From Russula earlei (Eukaryota > Basidiomycota > Agaricomycetes > Russulales > Russulaceae): a stretch of DNA of 42,773 bases. Positions within the stretch are counted from its first letter, which is position 1. Every line of letters begins with the position of its first letter. Shown here piece by piece: positions 22,057-33,651 of this stretch. The stretch lies in NCBI GenBank assembly GCA_025769875.1, contig JAGFNK010000444.1:1-42773 (forward strand). Direction: 5' to 3'. The notes under the pieces are model-generated. The model saw only the letters and a list, made by a program, of their open reading frames with translations. It did no database searches and was not told the origin of the DNA. A program made the translations under genes and the position numbers.

Positions 22057-24138
22057 ATGGCGTGTACCATCCTTGCCAACGTGGTTGAATGCATGTGTTG
22101 GTTACGCCGTGCCCTCGATGCTTCGGCGTATGCGTTTTTGATGACTACCGAAGGAGATCTTTCCGCGCTTGGTGCCGCGACTCCCAAATTGATCTTCTCA
22201 CAGCTGTTGAGAGTACCCACTGCCAGGGAAATTTGGGAGACCAGGAACTTGACAACAGCCACCATATTAGGTTTACTCATCATCTTTGTCGTTCGCTATA
22301 TTAGAAGTCCTTGGAGAAAGGTGCCACCCAGCCCTCGTCGTTTACCAATCATTGGGAATGCCCTTCAGCTGATGGATAAATCTTGGCTGGTTTCGAAGGA
22401 TTGCAAGGAACGCTTCGGTGAGTCCCTGATCGTCTACCCAATTGAGTGTCATGATAGGTTTACAGAAGCTGCAGGAGAAATAATGTACCTCGACGCGGCT
22501 GGACAGCCTACGGTAGTGATCAACAGTCTCAAAGTAGCTTTCGAACTCCTCGAGCGACGCGCAAGCAACTATTCTGATCGACCCCGACTCGTCATGGCAC
22601 AGGAAATCCTTAGCAATGGCCTTCTACTCTCATTGATGAGCTATGGGGATCGGTGAGTGCTACCATGATGCTAATTATGAGATCACAAGGTACCAATGCT
22701 CACATCCTTATATAGCTGGCGTCGAATGCGTCGTGCCGCGCACGAAGCTCTCACCAAGAGAGCAGTGCAGAGCTATCATCCTATTCAGACGAAGGAGGCC
22801 ACTATTTTGGTTTCGTCACTCCTAATGCTGTCGACAAGGCTCAATCCAGATAAGCAATTTCAACGCTTAGCGGCGTCCACAGTCATGTCCATCCTTTACG
22901 ACTACCCGACGATCATGTCAGAGCATGATCACACTCTTGAAAAAATAGAGGAATACATCCTCCGTCTCAGCCACGCGGCGATGCCAAAATCCTATTTCGT
23001 AAATATATTTCATTGGATGATACACATCCCTGCAAGGTCTTGTGTTCACTTCCGTTCGTTATCTTGGCATATAAGCTGACGCACGATCTAACAAGGTTCG
23101 CGAAATGGAAACGAGAAGCCCGACGGCAATTTAACGAAGACTATACCATGTTCAAAGGCCTGCTCGATCGCGTCCGTGTTGACCTTGTATGTACTTATCT
23201 TGATGTGGCATTTGGAGCGCAGTCAACGGATGTCATAGGCCAACGGCGGGAACCGACCAAGTTTCAGCGCATCTCTGATACAGAACCCCGAGCGCAATCG
23301 TCTGAGCGAACCTGAAATGACTTTCCTTGTTGGACTACTTTAGTAAGTGTACACAGTGGTTAGCCCTATCCGGTCTGAAGATGCGATATATCCCAGTTCC
23401 GCTGGCGCCGAGACGACAGCTACCTCGCTTGCATGGTGGGCGCTTTCTATGATTGCCTTCCCCGAAGTGCAGCGCAAAGCACAAGCTGAACTAGATGCTG
23501 TCGTCGGCCGCGGTCGTCTCCCAACCTTTGCAGACGCTCCACATCTTCCATACTTGGGCGCTGTCATCAGAGAAATCCTTCGATGGCGTCCGGCCTTACC
23601 GCTCGGAGTACCTCATGCCGCGACCGAGGACGACTGGTATCAAGACATGTTTATTCCGAAAGGCACTATATGCATCCCCAACACGTGGAATTGTAATCAC
23701 GACCGAGCGGTATTTGGCGAAGACGCTGATGAATTCCGGCCAGAGCGACATCTGGACGATCATGGGGAATTGCTGTCTAGCCCCATAGAAACCAATCAGG
23801 CAGGACATGTCACGTTCGGATTTGGACGACGGATCTGCGTTGGGAAGGACCTCGCTCTTGATTCGCTTTTCATCAACATAGCGCGGGTCCTATGGGCGGT
23901 AAAGTTAGAGCGTGCGCGGGACACAAATGGGAGACAAGTGCCACTGGACACGGATACGCTCGTGGATGCTGGTTTAATCGCGTGAGTATTCAGTTTCATG
24001 CAGATTTCAATCTTGTCTTGTTGACAAATTGTGACATCCAGCCGGCCTGTTCCGTACGACTGTGTAGTCCGACCTCGATTCACAGGGATGGAATCTATTC
24101 TTGCCGAAGAACGCGAGCGTTTCGAGATTTGGAAATGA
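22057..24138 (+). CDS. Cytochrome P450 monooxygenase, copy B (apparently intact)
   Basis: Tandem paralogue of copy A with the same exon pattern and no frame break that I can find. The N-terminal anchor (LTTATILGLLIIFVVRYI) is followed by PPSPRRLPIIGN, WRRMRRAAHEAL (C-helix), AGAETTATSLAWW (I-helix), EILRWRP (ExxR), FRPERHL and FGFGRRICVG (heme ligand Cys). It ends ERFEIWK-TGA at 24138. Introns include one after KERFG, one after YGDR, one after HIPAR, one after RVRVDL, one after VGLLY and one after GLIA, all GT-AG. A copia element sits 105 bp past the stop, so its 3' UTR and polyadenylation may be affected. Blocks of near-identity to copy A next to diverged blocks suggest gene conversion. Confidence 0.92.
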
Positions 24139-24238
24139 TTGTCCCTAGTCGATGCAAAGATTGTCTGTTTTTAAAGGACATGTACAGATAGACTTTACAC
24201 CCCGTTTCGAAACGGACTGTCACGGAAGCGTAGCATGA

Positions 24239-24243
24239 GAATC
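24239..24243 (+). repeat. Target-site duplication GAATC (left) of copia element 2
   Basis: GAATC immediately precedes the 5' LTR and recurs right after the 3' LTR at 30045-30049. Five bases is the usual copia target duplication and shows that both ends come from one insertion. Confidence 0.95.
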
Positions 24244-24628
24244 TGTTGAACCGGAACCCGAACGGATCAAAGAAGGTGAAGACCTTCATACAAGGTTCAA
24301 GATCCGCTCATAGAAGTTATGTGTTAGACAGAACTTTAGTATATGCGCTTATGGCAATAGGGTTACGCATACTATGCTATCTATCACAAGATGCAGCCTT
24401 ATGCTACATCTAGAACGTTTCCACATCACGCGTCACTGAATGCGCGATATAGTGGACACCTGTAGTCACCTCTTTTGGACTTAGGAACAGCCCTGGGTCA
24501 TAGAGGTATAAATACTATACTTGTAGACGAGTATACACATTGCTCTACACCCCAATATCACTTGAGCATTAGCACAACCTCTAAGGTGGGTTGCTTGGCC
24601 TGTTAGCTGCGCTCTATGCTGCGCAACA
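24244..24628 (+). repeat. 5' LTR of copia element 2
   Basis: 385 bp, TGTTG...CAACA ends, with an internal TATA box tataaata at 24507-24514. Compared with the 3' LTR there are 9 transitions and 1 transversion, and 8 of the 10 sites are CpG in one copy and TpG or CpA in the other. Confidence 0.97.
24507..24514 (+). promoter_or_regulatory. TATA box in the 5' LTR of copia element 2
   Basis: tataaata in a position suitable for U3-driven transcription of the element. It is present in both LTRs. Confidence 0.6.
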
Positions 24629-24643
24629 GGTTATGGGCCCTGC
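24629..24643 (+). other. Primer binding site, half-tRNA-iMet type
   Basis: GGTTATGGGCCCTGC directly follows the LTR. Its reverse complement GCAGGGCCCATAACC matches the anticodon stem-loop (CAT anticodon) of eukaryotic initiator tRNA-Met, not its 3' acceptor end. Drosophila copia is known to prime from such a 5' tRNA fragment. Confidence 0.85.
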
Positions 24644-24796
24644 AAGCCATGCGCCTTCATCGGCTGCAACGATGGTGAAGCATCCCTGAAGCCTGCATGC
24701 TGCGGCGAGCTAGTCTACCCTATGGGGAGACTATGTCGGCTTGTTTGAATACAAAACTCTTACTGATGACCTCTAAGCCCCTTTCTAACAGCTACA

Positions 24797-27700
24797 ATGT
24801 CGTCATCTCAACCCTCTGCCCCTGTTGTCCCCATCCTTGATGGTGCAAACTATGGAATTTGGTCAAAGGCTATGAAAGCCTACCTCATGTCCATTGGACT
24901 GTGGGGTTATTGCAATGGCACATTTGAACTGCCAGTCCTTCCTGGACTTCCTCAGGTGCCTCTTGCTGAAGAGATTGCTGCCCAGGCTGCTGCAATTGTA
25001 GCCCTGAGAGAATGGAACAAAGGAAATGATATGGCAGTTGGTCATATGGTCCTTAGATCAAGCATCGCGATCCAACAAGATCTTATGTCTTTGGATAACG
25101 CTGAGACAATCTGGAATCACCTTGAAACCCTTTATGGCATGGCGACAACAGTTAGCATCTATAAGGACTTTTAAGAAGCCATCTCTATTTGCATTAACCC
25201 GAGCCAACATCCTGGCCCACAAATAGATCGGATACACGCTGCATTCCAGCATCTTACCGCCTCCTCCCTTCCCATCCCTGACACCCTGCAGGCGCTCATC
25301 ATACTTGCCGCCATTCCCCAGAAATGGGAAATGCTTGTCCACATTGTTACTCAGAACTATGAAGTGGCTGACCTTAACGCTAAGGACGTCTGAGAGGCTA
25401 TCGTCTCTCAATATCAAACTGAGATCAATCGCGGAACAGGCAAGAAGCACAGCACGCAGAAGCTTTCAGCTGTCAAGTGCAAGCACGGTGACCCCTCCTT
25501 CTCTAATCAGCAGCAGGGCAATAAGCCCAAGCGCGATGAAGATAAGGATAAGCGCCAGCACGGTAAGCGCAGCGGAAAAGGAAAAGGGAAAGGCAAGGAG
25601 AAGGCCGATCACAGCCATGGTCCCGGACATTCTCATATTGCGGACGTTGCCGCACTCCCACTCCCGACCATTACCACTATCGCCCATCTGGGTCCTTCGG
25701 GGATCCAACAACGTACCGTCCCAACTGCAACTGACCCTCGCAAACGCACTCACGGCCCTTACAAGGCCTTAAACAAAGCACTTGATCTTGCTGACGATCT
25801 TGGGGTAACTCCCACTATACAGACAGTCAAGACCCTCGAGCAGCAGATCTCGACTCAATCCGCTGCCTCGACAAGTGCAGTCAAATTACCGTCACCCATC
25901 CCTGAGCCTATGGACCAGGACGATGGCGACTTCGTGCAAACAAACATGTCGGATTTATTCGACATATATGATGGTATCCCAGAAGGTGCTGCCACCCCTG
26001 AGTGTGCTCCGACTCTGTCGGATGAAGCGCTTGATTGGGGCAGCGACCCTGAAGATAACAAAGTGTGCGTGCGCCTCCCTCTCTCCTTTCACTCGCTAAA
26101 GAACTTATTAGCATCTCCCCAGCCCCCAAGCAGACTAGATATGTCTAATAAATGTTCGCTTGTATCATATAATGTACAAATTAGCGAAGGGACTACTTCC
26201 CTTCAAAGTGAATGTGACAAAAATTGTTCCAGATGTAGAGGAAAACATGACTTGAGTAAAATGGGATCCTTATGGCTCCTTGACTCTGGCGCATCTGCAC
26301 ACTTCACCTTCGAAATAAAAGACTTTATAGAGTATACGCCGGCTTTGCCGCACGAGAGATCCCCTGTTAAAACTGCCGATAACACTATATATGTGGAAGG
26401 CAAAGGCGCTGTGTTGCTTCGACACACTGTCAACTCTAAAACGGTTGTCACGTGCATTTCTCCTGTTCTCTATATTCCGAAAATTAACACTCGGATATTA
26501 TCTATGGGGGAGTTTTTACAACAAGGGATGCATGCATTAGGGAATAGAAATCATATTTCCCTATGAGAGGACGGACGCATAATCCTGTCCTCTTACCCCT
26601 TATTCCCAGGTCAAACCACATATTGGTTAGACGCCTCAATTGAAAGCGCGCAAGCGCATTCTCTTATCTACGCAGTAGATTATGATGTCATTCACCGACG
26701 CCTTGGCCACCCATCTAAGGATGTCGTAACATGTGCAAAGACACATACCAAGGGTCTCCCTGAAGACCTGAAAATCCCTCAGGAACAGCCGGTATGTCCT
26801 GGCTGCGCACAAGGCAAGATGCCTGCATCTGCACACCCCCCTTCTGAAACTCGTGCTTCCACACCGTTTGAGCGTATTCACTCGGACCTTAAGAGTTTCC
26901 CTGTGAAGTTGTATCATAAGTACGAATATTTTGTCAGTTTCATTGATGATTATTCCTCCTATGCATGGATTACACTCTTGAAAAATAAAAAGTCAACCAT
27001 CATGGCCATCAAACAATTCCTTGCTATGGTCAAGAACCAATACAAAGCAGGAATTAAAGAGTGGATGTCCGATGCTGGCAGAGAGTACAAGTCCGAGGCC
27101 TTTGATAACGTCCTAAAGGACGAAGGAATTAAAATCCTGCAAAGTGCCCCTTACACTCTACAACAGAATGGACGCGCAGAGCGCTTTATGTGCACTGTAA
27201 TGGACAAAGCTCAGGCAATGCGCCTTGAAGCTTGTCTACCTCCCTCCTGGTGGGAATTTGCAGTGAATCATGGGACACACTGTTACAATAGGACACCTGC
27301 CAGACGCCTTCAATGGCGTACACCCTACGAAGTCCTAAAGAATGAGGTCCCTGATATCTCACACCTCAGAGTATTTGGTTGCAGTGCATATGTGCACATA
27401 CCAGAAAAGCGTCGAGTCAATAAGCTTTCGCCTAAAAGCGAGCTAATGATCTACCTTGGTCACACTGAGGGGATCAAAGCCTCACTCTTCATGAGGCTCC
27501 CAAATAACATGCTTTACACAAATGCCACCGCCCTGTACGATGAGACCCTGTACCCCAAATGCGACAAAGCGCGCACTAAAGGTACCACGTGGATTAATGA
27601 ACCGCGTGACGAACTACCGCAACAACCTGTCGAAGACACCATTCCTGGTGTTGATGACCCATTCCCTACAATCAAAAGTGAGGACGATGAGCAGCCTATA

Positions 27701-29610
27701 CAGGCGCCAGAAGAAGAGGAACGCGAGCAAATGCCTGTCCCTCCTACACCGTCCCCTCCTCCTGTTGAAGAACCTGTACCTCTTCGAAGGTCTCAGCAGT
27801 TGAGGAAAGTACCTACCTGTCCAGGCAACGTCTATGGTGAATGCAGACACCCCACAGAAGTGGAAAAAGATGTTTGGCGCACACGCACATGGAGAACAAT
27901 GACAGAAAACCAACCTGGTAGCTCCGGTGAGGGTAGTACGTCAGGATCGGCCGCTCCAGGCCCTTACCCTCCTGTCGTCCTTGACGATCAACCGCTGCAA
28001 GCCTCTGAGGATGAGGTAGAAGACATTCTACGTCTTGCAAGGGAAGGGGGAGTCAAATTTCTGAACTATCTGCTTGCCCAAGCAGTTCCACTAAGTTCAG
28101 ATGCACCTGATACTGCAAAGATTCACGAATGGACCTTTAGGGACATTCTGCAAATGCCAAGTGAACTCCAAAAGGAGTGGAAAGATGCTTGTCGCGAGGA
28201 GTTGGAATCCCTCCGCAGACGCAAAGTCTTCGAAATAGTCGATCCTCCCAAGGATCGCAAAATAATCAAAAATAGATGGGTATTTGACCTTAAGTCTGAT
28301 GGTCGTAAAAAAGCCAGACTAGTCGCCAAAGGCTTCTCCCAAGTAGAAGGCATTGACTATGACGAAATATTCTCACCCATGGTATGGTTTGAGACAGTCC
28401 GCCTGATGATTGTGCTCGCAGCGCTCAAAAACTGGCACATTAGTGGACTAGACGTCAAGACTGCCTTTCTCTATGGTGAGCTCGATGAAGAGCTCTATAT
28501 GGAGCAGCCTGAAGGCTTCAAAATAAAAGGCCAAGAGCGTAAAGTCATGCGTCTAAAACGCGCAATATATGGACTTAAGCAAGTGGCACTTGCATGGTGG
28601 AAAGCCCTTGACAAGTCCATGGCCTTGCTCGGCCTCATTCGCCTTATGTCTGACTCTGGGCTCTTTGTTAGTAAAGACAAGAGCATCATAGCCATCGTCT
28701 ATGTCGATGATGTGCTCTTCTTTGGAGCAGACAAAAAACAAATTAATAAAACAAAGGAGCACTTCATGAAGCTCTGGGAATGTCGAGATCTGGGCGATGC
28801 CCAAGACTTTCTACGCATGCGCATCATACGCAAGTCTGGCCAAATACATCTGGACCAGACTGAGTATCTAAGGAAAGTGCTGCCACTGCCAGAGGGCTAT
28901 CACCCCTCTCCCAACACCTCTGCTGCTGACCCAGCCTTGCGGTCAAAACTCAGCAGGTTATAGGATCACTCCTATACATAATGCTTGGAACGCGTCCAGA
29001 CATAGCCTTTGTGGTCACTAAGTTGTCGCAACATGCTGCCAATCCCTCAGAGGACCATTTAAATCGTGCATTCTATATTTGCCGATACCTCTTGGGAACC
29101 GCCAATTATGCCTTGGTCTATGATGGACCATCCAATGGCGGCTTGATGGCATATGCTGACTCTGACTGGGCTTCTGATCCGACTAATTGGAAGTCCACTA
29201 CAGGCTATATGGTGAACCTGGCTGGAGCAATATTTTCGTGGAACTCACGAGCGCAGAAAACAGTCGCGCTCTCCTCCACTGAAGCTGAGTACATGTCGCT
29301 CTCTGACACGAGCAGACAGTTAGTTTGGATTAAATCCTTACTAACAGAACTTGGCATTAATCTTGCTCCCATTCCACTGTTCGGTGATAACCAAGGCTCA
29401 ATATTCTTAGCCTCCAACCCTGTACAAGAAAAGCGCATCAAACATATTGATTTGCGCTATCACTTCATTCGTGAAGTCATACAAAATAAACAGGTGGAGC
29501 TATTCTTTATTGAAGGGGCTAATAACCCAGCTGACATGTTCACCAAGAACCTTGGTCGTGTCAAGTTCCCCAAATTCAGGGAGCAACTAGGACTAACGTT
29601 CTACCCCTGA
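24797..29610 (+). pseudogene. gag-pol polyprotein of copia element 2 (3 stops, 1 frameshift)
   Basis: One frame runs from ATG 24797 to 28963 with stops at 25172 (TAA), 25391 (TGA) and 26564 (TGA), then shifts near 28945-28955 into the frame ending at 29610. Order: Gag (DGANYGIWSKAMKAYL), a Lys/Gly/His-rich segment without a recognisable CCHC knuckle, protease LWLLDSGAS (Asp kept), GAG-pre-integrase (HRRLGHPS), integrase with HSD, SDAGREY and NGRAE (all three acidic residues kept), reverse transcriptase with DVKTAFLYGELDE and YVDD, and RNase H with ADSDWASD and SSTEAEYMSLSD. Each stop is one C-to-T step from a sense codon. It is non-autonomous but only lightly damaged. Confidence 0.95.
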
Positions 29611-29650
29611 ATGTGGGAAAATGCTCACAGCATCTACCGATGCACTTAGC

Positions 29651-29659
29651 AAGGGAGAG
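29651..29659 (+). other. Polypurine tract of copia element 2
   Basis: AAGGGAGAG abuts the first base of the 3' LTR, where plus-strand DNA synthesis is primed. Confidence 0.8.
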
Positions 29660-30044
29660 TGTTGAACCAGAACCCGAACGGATCAAAGAAGGCGAAGACC
29701 TTCATACAAGGTTCAAGATCTGCTCATAGATGTTACGTGTTAGACAGAACTTTAGTATATGCGCTTATGGCAATAGGGTTACGCATACTACGCTATCTAT
29801 CACAAGATGCAGCCTTATGCTACATCTAGAACGTTTCCACATCACGCGTCACTGAATGCGTGATATAGTGGACACCTGTAGTCACCTCTTTTGGACTTAG
29901 GAACAGCCCTGGGTCATAGAGGTATAAATACCATACTTGTAGACGAGTATACACATCGCTCTACACCCCAATATCACTTGAGCATTAGCACAACCTCTAA
30001 GGTGGGTTGCTTGGCCTGTTAGCTGCACTCTATGCTGCGCAACA
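29660..30044 (+). repeat. 3' LTR of copia element 2
   Basis: 385 bp, the same length as the 5' LTR with 10 substitutions and no indels. It is followed by the target duplication GAATC (30045-30049). Confidence 0.97.
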
Positions 30045-30049
30045 GAATC
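30045..30049 (+). repeat. Target-site duplication GAATC (right) of copia element 2
   Basis: Exact copy of 24239-24243, directly after the CAACA end of the 3' LTR. Confidence 0.95.
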
Positions 30050-30508
30050 AAGTTTTTGTAATATACATGACCAAGAATTCCATAGCGTGTATGCGAGCAA
30101 GCACGCTGCCATCTATTTCTTGATGATGTTGTTGCCTTATGTGCCGCGGTCAGTGGTGGTCGTCGGTCCTGCTTACCGGTATCCGTTAACCGGCGGTAAC
30201 CACTGGACTCGGAGATGACGCAACTCAACATACCATGTACACAATACCTGATTCTAAGACTACAATGCAGGACTGAGTGCAACAATGAAATTAGCAAGAT
30301 TGATTGAATATCACTGGCAGTAGGGACTAGTGTAAGGCCATAATCGATTAGTTTTATAAATTAAATTGTATACACCTCCGTTATCATTTCGTCATGAGCC
30401 TATGCGACAGTTAAGACCATCATAAGGCCTTTATATGGCAAAATTTATGGTAACACAAGCCTTTGGATTTAATATATATACATCATTATCAGTATTTTTT
30501 TCTGACAA
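30050..30508. other. Spacer between copia element 2 and the TIR transposon
   Basis: 459 bp of AT-rich DNA with no gene. It is probably the original flank downstream of P450 B before the copia element inserted. No similarity to the P450 intergenic blocks was noticed. Confidence 0.5.
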
Positions 30509-30511
30509 TTA

Positions 30512-31243
30512 TTTATTGTCGTTTTCAGATAATGTGATGCGCCAGAAATTTCCGAAAAGAAAAGGGTTGGTAGAAAGAACTTCATGAGGCCCCTTTTACC
30601 AACCAAGAATTCTTGAATCTTGAACTTGAACTTGGATTTCAGGATTTTCCAGGAGTGACAGGAGTGACAGGTGTGATGTAAGTGACATAATAAACTAATA
30701 TGAGTCTATTTCAAATATTAGTTATTTTTCAGTGTGATTTGCTGGGTTTACATGTGATATGTAAAATATTTTTTCTAACCCTTCCTTCCACTCCTTCCAA
30801 GTGGGGTATTGCAAGCATGTCATTAAGGCAGAATATGTGTCACCAATGTGTGGGTGCACATCTTTGTGCACATTTTGTATGTGCAGCTCTGGTGAAAATG
30901 GGGCTGCAAGCACCCAGATGTTGAGCTTGAGTCAGATGAGTTTGATGCTGACACATCATGTGTAACCCCATATATGCAAATATGCAAATGACAACATAAA
31001 ATAATGCATATTAATTTATTATATACATCATATCACTTACATCACTCCTGTCACTCCTGTCACTCCCGGAAAATCCCAAAATCCAAGTTCAAGTTCAAGA
31101 TTCAAGAATTCTCAGTTGGTAAAAGGGGCCTGATGTATCTTGCTGAATTCTAAGCAAAAAATCCTAAAAGATAGCATGTTCAAACCAGAATGAAAACTAG
31201 ATTCTAAATTTAGTGTACTGAGAATGACTAATTGAAATGTCGG
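30512..31243 (+). repeat. Left TIR of the 7.8-kb transposon (interrupted by a MITE)
   Basis: With 30587-31135 removed, about 180 bp aligns to the reverse complement of 38126-38304, starting TTTATTGTCGTTTTCAGATAA and running past cttgctgaattctaagc. Removing the MITE and one ATG restores collinearity exactly at the insertion point. Confidence 0.9.
30587..31132. mobile_element. MITE-like element nested in the left TIR
   Basis: 546 bp bounded by about 105-bp inverted repeats beginning AGGCCCCTTTTACCAAC. Arms carry short internal repeats (ttgaa units, aggagtgac units) and differ at few sites. No transposase is encoded. Comparison with the uninterrupted right TIR indicates a 3-bp ATG duplication (30584-30586 and 31133-31135), with one extra terminal G on the right. 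The family is unknown to me. Confidence 0.85.
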
Positions 31244-32719
31244 AGATGTCAAAATAAGTATGTGGTAGGTGCACTGCAGCTAATGGGAAAGTACCCCACC
31301 AGCCTCTTTGAATTGTCAAACGTCCTCCTGTGCATAATCCATAATAAATATGGCTGTTCCCATGTCAATTTTCAACACTCCTTGCAAGTCCTGGATGGTC
31401 ATGAAACTCCAGGATAGCTGCGTGATTTGGGTGAAGCCTTGTGATTTGAGCACTCTACCAAATTCTGAAAACTTGAAGCCTTTTGTATTGCACAATGGGG
31501 TTGTCCTTGAATTCTTGAAACCATTGTTCAATCTCAACAGATATCTTGACAGCTGGTGGCAGTGGTGGTGGTGCCACCTGATTGCCTGCTGGTTGCATAC
31601 TGAGGATTTGTTGGTACTGGCCCCACTCTGGATGAAGGACGATAGGAATTGTAATGCCATGGCCCCCCATTGTGCCAAAAGGAGTGGCTCCCTGAAACAG
31701 ATCAGGCAATCACATTGAGTGAATCTTGGTCATTCATGCATCATGAAGTAAGATCATTGCTGGTTTCTCTTCTATGGTTGCCATATTCTCACCTAGTATC
31801 CAGACCTGTCATTTGTGCATTTTGCAAATAAATGATAGAGTACGCACCACAGCATTTGACCAGAGCCCAAGATCTTGCAAACTCAGACAGTAGCAGACCC
31901 CAGTTGATGTATTTGGGTGACAATAGGCGTCATGGCCAGCCATCTTTGTATGGTAGTCACATCACCACTTATTCCACAGTTTATCAAGGATCTCTTCTTG
32001 TTCCTTCTCAAGGGGATCAACAACTGAAGCAGTTGCAGAAGTGGGATTCTAATGTCAGATTTGTTAGAGCCAAGTGAGCAATACATTGTCAGTGCATACC
32101 TTCTTTCCCTTTCCATCTGCGTTTCCTGTCTTTTTCTCTTCCATCGTTCCATCTTCAAAGCAGACCATGAGATTCTTGGGAGGTCCTCACTTTGAGAGCT
32201 TTCCGGTTGCAAGGTGTGGAGGTACAATTAGAGCCCTCATCTTCATGACGAAGATTTCAAGTTCACTCTCATCCTCAATTGAAGTAGCAGGGGCCTTCAC
32301 TTTATCATTAGACAGCTTGTATCATAGTTGCAAAGCATTTGGATGCTGGCCTAACTTCTCTTCAACAGCATTGCAGAGATCATGGAGAGTTGTGGTGGAA
32401 TTGATGGCGAATGGACTATAACTGCCATCAGATTTTCTCACAGCACAAGGAATCTTGAAGGCTTGTGTACAATACAGTAGTGAGCATATTTATCATAAAT
32501 GACGCATATTGAAACCTACCACATGTCTCTGGGTCAGTTTCATCATCATCAAAGTCTGATAACTCCTTGGGGCCATCTGGGAAAGTCCTGCTTTTGCTCA
32601 AGGATTGTGGTGCCCCAACTTGATCCCTCTGAACCGCTGAGGACAACATTTTTTGACCTGGGGCATAGTGGTGGACTGGCACTGGTTCAACCTCCATTGC
32701 ATCATCTGTTGTGAACTAA

Positions 32720-33498
32720 GGCCAGGCCTTGGTCATATATTGTCCTGTTAATAACTCAAACAAAGCCCTTTCACTTCGCATCCCCTATCCATCTCTGTTC
32801 CCAATCAGTTTCCTTCCTCACAAGCATACATTGCAAAGGACCCTGGTTTCCAATCCCTCTGACTTGCTAAAACACCCTCCTTCCTATCGAAGTAACACAC
32901 CACATGCTGGCCACATGACCATTCAGCCACTTACTACTGAAACACCAGAAGGACTCCTAGACCTCTTGGACAATCTACATGACATCATGAAGCACCACTG
33001 ACATCATAGCTGACTGAGCAACTCCACCATGACATCATATGCTCACCAAGCACTCCACAATGATGTCATTATGATATCATCGCTCCACAGTCTCCCTAAT
33101 CATCCTGAGTCACCCATAGGTCTGACAAAATGTGTTTATGCCCTTAGAATCCAATTGGAGTGGTCCAAAGAGTCTGAGTTATTCTCTGTAGTTTGTACTC
33201 AGACTTGTAACTAGTATATAAGCCCCAATGTAGCATGGCAGTTGTCAGACTGTCCATTTGTGATACTCTCATCTTCCTGGGTACTCCCCTGCAACCGCTC
33301 AGTTTAAAGACTTCCCTTGCCTCCAAGGTACTCTTCAATGACTGCCTTGTCTAAAGCCCCTCGCTGCACTGGCCTCTACTCTTTGCCTCTGCCTCCAGCA
33401 ACATGTACCAGTCCCCCTCTGGTACATTCTAGTCATTTGGCTCATCCTCTTGTTCAATGCCGCCTATGCTGCATACCATCTGTTCCAACCCTTGCCCA
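32720..33498. other. Large intron or further insertion in the cargo gene
   Basis: About 780 bp between two coding-like segments of the cargo gene, far longer than the usual 50-80 nt introns. It contains three TGACATCAT motifs (32980, 32999, 33030), one ATGATGTCA (33060), a palindromic ATGATATCAT (about 33071) and a TATATAAG box near 33214. It looks like LTR or promoter sequence of another element, but I could not define ends or a target duplication. Confidence 0.4.
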
Positions 33499-33651
33499 CC
33501 TGCTCCTGAGTCCTTGAGGATCAGCAGTACATGTCTTGACATCATCACTAGCCATACCACTTGAAGAGTTGTCACTTTCAAATTCAATCATGGCCGAAAC
33601 AAAGCTTTTTGTTGCCTCATATGTGCCATGATCCATGGAAGCATTGTGTGC

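Larger units (their letters stand above)
24244..30044 (+). mobile_element. Full-length Ty1/copia LTR retrotransposon (element 2)
   Basis: The 5,801-bp element has two 385-bp LTRs, a primer site, gag-pol, a polypurine tract and flanking GAATC duplications. The LTRs differ at 10 positions (2.6%), so the insertion is not recent. It lies 105 bp downstream of P450 B, in the same orientation. Coding capacity is lost through three in-frame stop codons and one frameshift, although protease, integrase and reverse-transcriptase active-site motifs are all preserved. Confidence 0.97.

Noticed and set aside
12759..24138. Trehalase, ALDH and P450s as a biosynthetic gene cluster
   Set aside because: No core enzyme (PKS, NRPS, terpene synthase), transporter or regulator is present, and a splicing factor and a tRNA gene lie between.
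24797..29610. Stop codon between gag and pol as programmed readthrough
   Set aside because: There are three separate in-frame stops plus a frameshift at non-equivalent places, so decay explains them better than a recoding signal.
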